DNA from: Anaerofustis stercorihominis
GTDB taxonomy: Bacteria; Bacillota; Clostridia; Eubacteriales; Anaerofustaceae
Length of the DNA: 54,916 nt
Direction of reading: 5' to 3'
NCBI GenBank assembly: GCA_015058295.1
Contig: SVCP01000007.1
Coordinates: 1-54,916 of the forward strand
Shown here: piece after piece, positions 50,010 to 54,916 of the stretch
Numbering within the stretch: the stretch's first letter is position 1
Layout of the letters: the number at the start of each line of letters is the position of its first letter
Program-made: the position numbers and the translations under genes
Notes under the pieces: model-generated
What the model saw: only the letters and a program-made list of their open reading frames with translations
Databases searched by the model: none
What the model was told of the DNA's origin: nothing

Positions 50010-51286
50010 GGCAGGGCATACAGTGTTTTTGATACAACAAATGAGTTTTTCCTTCTGAATTCGCTGTCCAGATAATCATAATATGTTCCCGGTGTAAGTA
50101 TTCCGGAAAAATCGAACAGACTTACTCCGATTTTAGAAGTAATTTCCTGTACCAGTGCAGCACAGTTCGTTGAAAGCCCGAAATATGTTTTGAACTTATT
50201 GTATTTTCCATCTTTGAATTTGTAGAAAAGTGCATCGGTAGCCTTATACAGCGAACTTGCATAATCCAGTTCATATTGAGTTGATGATATCAGGTCTGAT
50301 TGTGAACTCATTATCGGCGGCTCCCACGGAGTAAGGTTTTCAAAAATATCTTTCAGCTTCCATTGCATGCGCATTTTATCTTCATCGTTGAGTTTGATCC
50401 CGAAGCTTACAATATGTTTATTGCTTACCTCAAGGCAAAATCTGATATATTTGTTTCTGTCAATAACTTCGATTACTCCGTCACCAAGCATACCGTTAAG
50501 CCGATAGCTCGACTCATCATAATTTCCGTAAGACAGGACATAATTGTCAAAGCACAAATCTACATGGCCGACTTGTCCGTACAGTGTGTCTGCCATATGT
50601 ATAAATATCTCTATGTCACTTTCCGTATCATCGGACGTATGGTTTATTTTGTCTATCGGCAGCTCATTATTGTCCATAAGTTTATTTATGCTTTTAAGGA
50701 TCCTTTTGGGAATGAAAGCACAGATTATAGCCGGGAGAGGAATATGGAATTTTTTCTTTTTACGTCTGTGGAATATATTAAACGATGCCACGATATCAAG
50801 AAACACACACAATCCATATACCATAAAATACATTCCAAGCCACCTGTTTAATTGCTGCAATCGATGTTCTTTTCCAAAAAGAAGTCGCAGAGAAGAGAAA
50901 ATTTCAAACGGTATGAGAATGAAGTATCCTGTTCTTGATCCTGCATTGTCTTTTCTGCGCTGCACAATAGCAATAATATGTATGAACGCCAGTAGGGCCA
51001 TATATGCGGCGCTTATAAATTTCATCATAAACAGAAGAGATGAAGGTTTAAGTAATAAGATCAGACCGAAGGCAATGTTAACAACACTTTCTAACATAGC
51101 AGAATCTTTATCTGTCATAAGGTATGTGAGCGCAGACCTGACAGCACCAAGCATAAGTGTTGCCGTGCTGGTATAATAGACATATTTTATCAGAATGTCA
51201 AAATGGTTTCTCATGATCAGCCCTGATACTATGTATAACAGAGCAGTAATTATATCCGGAACTGCAGATCGTATTTCTTTTTTCAT
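49997..51286 (-). CDS. DUF308-like membrane protein with possible permuted papain-fold domain
   Basis: I do not know this protein as a named gene. Its 429 residues split in two. Residues 1-170 contain about six membrane helices with the look of the DUF308/HdeD family. Residues about 225-429 are soluble, with G-H-V-D-L-C-F-D at 240-247 and S-T-N-C-A-A-L-V near 372-379. A histidine strand followed much later by a cysteine helix start is the order seen in circularly permuted papain-like (NlpC/P60 or YiiX-like) enzymes; His241 and Cys375 would be catalytic. A basic K-K-K-K-F linker suggests the soluble part is cytosolic. It is a single-gene unit; a minus-strand TATAAT lies at plus 51315-51320. 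The enzyme reading is an inference. Confidence 0.72.
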   Translation of the reverse strand: MKKEIRSAVPDIITALLYIVSGLIMRNHFDILIKYVYYTSTATLMLGAVRSALTYLMTDKDSAMLESVVNIAFGLILLLKPSSLLFMMKFISAAYMALLAFIHIIAIVQRRKDNAGSRTGYFILIPFEIFSSLRLLFGKEHRLQQLNRWLGMYFMVYGLCVFLDIVASFNIFHRRKKKKFHIPLPAIICAFIPKRILKSINKLMDNNELPIDKINHTSDDTESDIEIFIHMADTLYGQVGHVDLCFDNYVLSYGNYDESSYRLNGMLGDGVIEVIDRNKYIRFCLEVSNKHIVSFGIKLNDEDKMRMQWKLKDIFENLTPWEPPIMSSQSDLISSTQYELDYASSLYKATDALFYKFKDGKYNKFKTYFGLSTNCAALVQEITSKIGVSLFDFSGILTPGTYYDYLDSEFRRKNSFVVSKTLYALPNRS

Positions 51287-51391
51287 ATACAGTGCCTTTC
51301 ATCTTTATGTGTTTATTATATCATCATATAATTATTTTGTATATTTGTTGTTACTGTATTTTTACGATTTGCAGGTATCTGACAAAATAAA

Positions 51392-51420
51392 TTGACAATT
51401 TGCCCATGAAGTGCTAAAAT
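51392..51420 (+). promoter_or_regulatory. Sigma-A promoter of tRNA-Leu
   Basis: TTGACA at 51392-51397, 17-base spacer, TAAAAT at 51415-51420, 15 bases before the mature tRNA. Confidence 0.85.
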
Positions 51421-51435
51421 TCATTCATATAAGTT

Positions 51436-51520
51436 GCGGGTGTGGCGGAATTGGCAGACGCACCAGATTTAGGATCTGGCGACAGCAGTCGTGGGGGTTC
51501 AAGTCCCTTCATCCGCACCA
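51436..51520 (+). tRNA. tRNA-Leu, anticodon UAG, CCA encoded
   Basis: The acceptor arms GCGGGTG and CATCCGC pair over seven positions, with discriminator A and an encoded CCA end. The anticodon loop reads TTTAGGA between CCAGA and TCTGG stems, giving TAG, which reads CTN leucine codons. The long variable arm (a class II trait) and GGTTCAAGTCC T-arm are both present. Length 85 with CCA. Confidence 0.96.
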
Positions 51521-51531
51521 CAATGAATGTG

Positions 51532-51557
51532 AAAACTGCGTGAAAGCAGTTTTTTTA
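51532..51557 (+). terminator. Terminator of tRNA-Leu
   Basis: AAAACTGC and GCAGTTTT around GTGAAA, followed by more T residues. Confidence 0.9.
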
Positions 51558-51680
51558 TTTGTATGTGTATACTTGTGTGACTTGAAACCACGAATATAAA
51601 GCTGTGCAACCACCGGTTGACATATAGTTGGTAGACCATATCCGGATTATCCTGTATAATTATTTCAGGAGGTAATAAAA

Positions 51681-52316
51681 ATGAGCCTTGGAGATAATAT
51701 CAGAAATAAACGACAGGAACTGAAACTGTCACAGGAATATGTCGCAGACATGCTTGGTGTAAGCAGGCAGGCTGTATCCAAGTGGGAAACTGGACAATCT
51801 GAGCCTACGGCGAGTAATCTTATTGCACTGGCCGATATTTTTCAAACAAGCCTGTCCGAGCTTGTGGATTCTCAGAAAAATTCTTCTGCGCAAGATACGG
51901 ATATAAAACAGGATAGTAAAAAACAGTCGGATTTTATCCTGCATACAAATCTTTCTCTGATTGCTATATCCATGCAGGCGGGAGCACTCTACTCCTGCAC
52001 ACAGATCTCTTACTCCATAGTCGGTGCTGAGAAAATACCTGACTATCGATTCTCTCTTTTTAAAATAGCGTTTCTTTTTTTCTGCTCTGTATGGATGTCC
52101 AGGAATCTGTTTTATGAGGAAGATCCTGACCAGCGAAAGAAAAACAGCAGGATCGAATTGCTGTACTGCATAGTTCAGGCAATTATTGCTTTATGTACAT
52201 ACCATTTCAACCTGGGCATTATCGGACTTGTTCTTCTTTCCGGAGTATTGTTTTTCTATGTGCTTTACATCAATCCGAAGTATATGAACCGTCCATTCGG
52301 TAAAAAACAATATTAA
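51681..52316 (+). CDS. XRE-type HTH regulator with C-terminal membrane domain
   Basis: A 211-residue protein. The N-terminal helix-turn-helix (about 5-60; L-S-Q-E-Y-V-A-D-M-L-G-V-S-R-Q-A-V-S-K-W) is of the Cro/C1 type. A polar linker follows, then hydrophobic segments near 95-115, 120-140 and two more near 160-205. Such one-piece membrane-bound regulators occur widely in Clostridia, and their signals are unknown. A TTCAGGAGG site lies before the ATG and TATAAT at 51655-51660, with a weak TAGACC 17 bases upstream. It is followed by a terminator; the convergent ECF transporter gene is a neighbour but not in the same unit. Confidence 0.87.
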   Translation: MSLGDNIRNKRQELKLSQEYVADMLGVSRQAVSKWETGQSEPTASNLIALADIFQTSLSELVDSQKNSSAQDTDIKQDSKKQSDFILHTNLSLIAISMQAGALYSCTQISYSIVGAEKIPDYRFSLFKIAFLFFCSVWMSRNLFYEEDPDQRKKNSRIELLYCIVQAIIALCTYHFNLGIIGLVLLSGVLFFYVLYINPKYMNRPFGKKQY

Positions 52317-52335
52317 CAACAGCAAAAAATGAAAG

Positions 52336-52364
52336 CATCCCGATAGGTTTGTCGGGATGTTTTT
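52336..52364 (+). terminator. Intrinsic terminator after the HTH regulator
   Basis: CATCCCGA and TCGGGATG around TAGGTTTG, followed by TTTTT. Confidence 0.9.
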
Positions 52365-52372
52365 GTCAGTAA

Positions 52373-52885
52373 TCAATTATTAAAATTGCTGAGAATGTGG
52401 CTCTTTGTGATTATGTTTATAATGAGTGTTCCGATGATGAGTCCTGCACCGCCTTGTACCATATTTACGGGAATGTTTACTGCTGAAGCTATGAATCCAT
52501 ATAAAAATCCTTCAAAAACGTAATATCCCAGCACCATAATTATTTCGGCAAAGATACCGCTTATTATTCTCGAGCCTAATCTGCTGTATTTTTTACTCAT
52601 TGATCCGAACACTTTATGTGCAACTGCAGCCATAGTCCCTTTTATAATAAATGTTGCCGGTATGTATGTTATGTACCCTGCATATAAATCAGCAAGGGCA
52701 GAGCCTATTCCGGCTGCAAGAAAACCGTAGGCGGGGGAGAGTATCCAACCTGAAAGCAGTACTACGCTGTCTCCGAGATTTATATAACCTTTCAATGGTG
52801 AGGGGATAACAATAACAATGGTTGCTATGCAAACAATTGCAGCAAACATTGCGGAAATAACTATGTTCAAAGTCTTTTTGTTCAT
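52373..52885 (-). CDS. ECF transporter substrate-binding (S) component
   Basis: A 170-residue membrane protein with about five to six helices. The ATG at 52885 follows AGGAG; the longer frame would add 20 polar residues. The N-terminal A-M-F-A-A-I segment, G-Y-I-N-L-G-D-S-V-V near 36-45 and G-I-G-S-A-L-A-D-L near 62-70 are typical of the ECF S-component family that includes vitamin carriers. It would capture a vitamin or related molecule and work with the shared EcfA/EcfT energising module, which is not in the window. The substrate is not readable. No riboswitch structure was recognised in the 228 bases upstream. Confidence 0.85.
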   Translation of the reverse strand: MNKKTLNIVISAMFAAIVCIATIVIVIPSPLKGYINLGDSVVLLSGWILSPAYGFLAAGIGSALADLYAGYITYIPATFIIKGTMAAVAHKVFGSMSKKYSRLGSRIISGIFAEIIMVLGYYVFEGFLYGFIASAVNIPVNMVQGGAGLIIGTLIINIITKSHILSNFNN

Positions 52886-53052
52886 AATCCGTTGCTCCTG
52901 TCTGAATATGTTACAGATAATACTCCTGAACTGATTATGTATCAATTATCAATTTGCTTTTGTTTTGCATGACCAGATAGGATTTTAATGAATGAACTTC
53001 GTAGTCATTAATAATTTATGAAGATTACACTTACTATATTGCTTATATTTTA

Positions 53053-53081
53053 TTGACGGAATTTTCTTAAAAAGATATAAT
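53053..53081 (+). promoter_or_regulatory. Sigma-A promoter of the amidohydrolase gene
   Basis: TTGACG at 53053-53058, 17-base spacer, TATAAT at 53076-53081, 32 bases before the start. Confidence 0.85.
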
Positions 53082-53113
53082 ACCTGTAAAATGACCGTAA
53101 AAGGGAGTATATT

Positions 53114-54733
53114 ATGAAAACATTATATGTAAACGGATGTGTATTTACAGGGGAGTTGCCTTTGGCAGAGGCTTTTGCTGTAGAAAATGATAAATTTATC
53201 GCAGTTGGCAGTACAGATGCAATTCTCGCTCTTTATAATGACGGAGATGAAAAGATCGATCTTGAAGGTAAATTCGTATGTGCAGGATTTAATGATTCAC
53301 ATATGCATGTTGTAAATTATGGATTTTCCATGCTGGGTTGCGACCTTGCTACAAATACGTACAGTGTCGAACAGCTCATAGGCGCATTGAAAGATTTTAT
53401 TGCAGATAATAACATACAAAAAGGCGAATGGGTAAGAGGCAGAGGATTCAATCAGGATTTCTTCTCCGGCGAAAAGGCTATTCCCACAAGAAAAGACCTT
53501 GATGAAATATCAACAGAACACCCGATCTGCATAGTCCGCTGCTGTGGACACGCTCTTGTTGTAAACAGTTATGTCCTGGATATGTTCGGTATCGACGGAA
53601 GTCAGATTCAGCCCGACGGGGGCCAGTATGATGTTGATGAAAACGGTGTCCCCACAGGCGTATTCAGAGATACTGCGATGTCCATGATATATACAAGACT
53701 TCCGAAGCATACAAAAGAGGACATCAAGAAGATGATCCTTCGTTCCTGTGAAGCTCTTAACGGCTACGGTGTAACATCTGCACAGTCTGATGATTTCTGC
53801 GTATTCGAAAGCATTGAGTACACTGAAATCCTTCAGGCATTCAAAGAGCTCGATGCAGAAGGAAAACTTACAGTACGAGTATACGAACAGAGCCAGTTTA
53901 CCACTGTCGAAGCGTTGCAGGAATTTATTGACAACGGATACAAAACAGGTGTCGGTACAGAATTTTTCCGCATAGGTCCCCTTAAATTATTGGGAGATGG
54001 TTCTCTCGGCGCACGCACAGCATATCTGAAAAATGACTATGCAGATGCTCCCGGTGAAAGAGGTCTGGCACTTTTCACACAGCAGCAGTTTGACGAACTT
54101 ATTGCATTGGCGCACAAAAATGATATGCAGGTTGCTGTTCATTCAATCGGCGATGGTATTCTTGACATGATTCTCGAAGCATATGAAAAGGCATTTAAAG
54201 CTTTCCCGAGAGATGATCACAGAAGTGGTATTGTTCATGTTCAGATTACACGTCCGGATCAGCTTCAGAAGATGAAGGAGCTTTCACTTCACGCATATGC
54301 ACAGACCATATTTATCGATTATGATGCCCATATTGTTGAGGATCGTGTAGGAAAAACTCTTGCAGATACAAGCTATGCTTTCCATACATTGAAAGAAATG
54401 GGGCTTCACGTTTCTAACGGTACAGACTGTCCTGTTGAAATGCCTGTGGCAATGAGAGGTATCCAGTGTGCGGTTACACGTCAGCCTATAGCTGAGGATA
54501 TTCCGCCATATCGTCCCGAAGAAGCTATGAGCGTTGAAGAAGCACTTCGCTCATACACTATCGAATCTGCATATGCATCTTTTGATGAAAATGTAAAAGG
54601 GCTTATAAAAGAAGGTTACCTTGCAGACTTCGTTATCCTCTCAGAGAATCCGTTTGAGACGGAAAGTAACAAACTGCATACTATTCAGGCAGAAAAGACA
54701 TTTGTTGCAGGAAAAAAAGTCTGGGAAAAATAG
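53114..54733 (+). CDS. YtcJ-type metal-dependent amidohydrolase
   Basis: A 539-residue cytosolic amidohydrolase of the Amidohydro_3 (YtcJ) family. It has the composite beta domain at both ends (K-T-L-Y-V-N-G start; A-D-F-V-I-L-S-E-N-P-F near the end) and a TIM barrel with the first metal motif D-S-H-M-H at 61-65, a large insertion, L-L-G-D-G-S-L-G-A near 293-301, H-S-I-G-D-G near 343 and the final G-T-D-C-P-V near 436. Members hydrolyse amides or cyclic amides; the natural substrate is generally unknown. A AAAAGGGAG site precedes the ATG. It is a monocistronic unit with a strong promoter and terminator. Confidence 0.9.
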   Translation: MKTLYVNGCVFTGELPLAEAFAVENDKFIAVGSTDAILALYNDGDEKIDLEGKFVCAGFNDSHMHVVNYGFSMLGCDLATNTYSVEQLIGALKDFIADNNIQKGEWVRGRGFNQDFFSGEKAIPTRKDLDEISTEHPICIVRCCGHALVVNSYVLDMFGIDGSQIQPDGGQYDVDENGVPTGVFRDTAMSMIYTRLPKHTKEDIKKMILRSCEALNGYGVTSAQSDDFCVFESIEYTEILQAFKELDAEGKLTVRVYEQSQFTTVEALQEFIDNGYKTGVGTEFFRIGPLKLLGDGSLGARTAYLKNDYADAPGERGLALFTQQQFDELIALAHKNDMQVAVHSIGDGILDMILEAYEKAFKAFPRDDHRSGIVHVQITRPDQLQKMKELSLHAYAQTIFIDYDAHIVEDRVGKTLADTSYAFHTLKEMGLHVSNGTDCPVEMPVAMRGIQCAVTRQPIAEDIPPYRPEEAMSVEEALRSYTIESAYASFDENVKGLIKEGYLADFVILSENPFETESNKLHTIQAEKTFVAGKKVWEK

Positions 54734-54748
54734 TATTATTACACAAAC

Positions 54749-54780
54749 AAGAGCCGATAGTTTTGTCGGCTCTTTTGTTT
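54749..54780 (+). terminator. Intrinsic terminator after the amidohydrolase gene
   Basis: AAGAGCCGA and TCGGCTCTT around TAGTTTTG, followed by TTGTTTT. The remaining 136 bases to the window end show no gene I can support. Confidence 0.9.
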
Positions 54781-54916
54781 TACAAAGCTCATAAAAGATG
54801 TTTTGTTTGTTTTCTTATATGACAATGAATGTGCAAGTTGCAGGCTGAATCTCTGTGATTCCCGCCGAACTGTCGCCAAATAATTGTGTATTGAATTGAA
54901 CTGAAAGAAAAATATG

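Noticed and set aside
52886-53113. Possible riboswitch upstream of the ECF S component
   Set aside because: No recognisable conserved core or terminator/antiterminator pair was found in the minus-strand leader.
1-54916. CRISPR arrays, insertion sequences, prophage or integrase genes
   Set aside because: No regularly spaced direct repeats of 25-40 bases, transposase-like frames or terminal inverted repeats were seen; the single tRNA gene has no adjacent integrase.

Overview
This AT-rich window reads as chromosome of an anaerobic, low-GC Gram-positive bacterium of the class Clostridia. Three things point there. It has a near-complete Firmicutes-type division and cell-wall (dcw) cluster. It has a sporulation gene, spoIVA, so the lineage is probably spore-forming. 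It has an arginine deiminase operon with a YfcC-type antiporter and an iron-sulfur L-serine dehydratase, both typical of amino-acid-using anaerobes. No insertion sequence, phage gene, integrase or CRISPR array was seen. Genes are tightly packed, no gene-free stretch exceeds 300 bases, and most convergent gene pairs share one bidirectional terminator.

Layout. 1-1080: the end of carB and nadE. 1155-4771 (minus): arginine deiminase operon arcA, ornithine carbamoyltransferase, antiporter. 4941-7172: sdpR, sdpI and a lipoprotein alpha/beta hydrolase, divergent from the arc operon behind a palindromic operator candidate. 7274-8746: spoIVA. 8808-11712 (minus): gatA and gatB. 11860-16731: 5-formyl-THF cyclo-ligase, ftsE, ftsX, a coiled-coil M23 peptidase, and two exported proteins of unknown function. 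16835-17248 (minus): a nucleoside deoxyribosyltransferase-like enzyme. 17404-23556: small (p)ppGpp synthetase, FAD/Rieske oxidoreductase, M24 peptidase, HD hydrolase, aldo/keto reductase, an unrecognised protein and a flavin-binding split-barrel protein. 23607-29876 (minus): whiA, ftsK/spoIIIE, rimO, pgsA and a radical SAM gene. 30115-43798: mraZ, rsmH, ftsL, a PASTA penicillin-binding protein (spoVD-like), murF, mraY, murD, ftsW, murG, murA, divIB, ftsZ. 43850-46703 (minus): L-serine dehydratase, udk, rsmI. 46916-48979: a membrane-anchored Ig-like surface protein. 49042-51286 (minus): a NADAR-like protein and a DUF308-like membrane protein with a possible permuted papain-like domain. 51436-51520: tRNA-Leu(UAG). 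51681-52316: a membrane-bound HTH regulator. 52373-52885 (minus): an ECF transporter S component. 53114-54733: a YtcJ-type amidohydrolase.

How the genes fit together. The dominant theme is division and envelope: the dcw operon makes lipid II and the divisome core; FtsEX with the M23 protein would control septal hydrolysis; FtsK/SpoIIIE and WhiA act on the chromosome; PgsA supplies phospholipid; SpoIVA builds the spore coat base. Some expected partners are absent nearby (arcC, gatC, murE, murC, ftsA) and presumably lie elsewhere. The most unusual items are a NADAR-like gene with no adjacent DarT toxin, the membrane protein with a possible papain-like domain beside it, an sdpRI-type regulator/immunity pair joined to a lipoprotein hydrolase with no toxin gene, a helically phased TGGT repeat array over the mraZ promoter, and a repeated TGTGTTATAAT extended -10 element that often sits directly behind a terminator hairpin. 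All functions are inferred from sequence reading alone; no database search was run.
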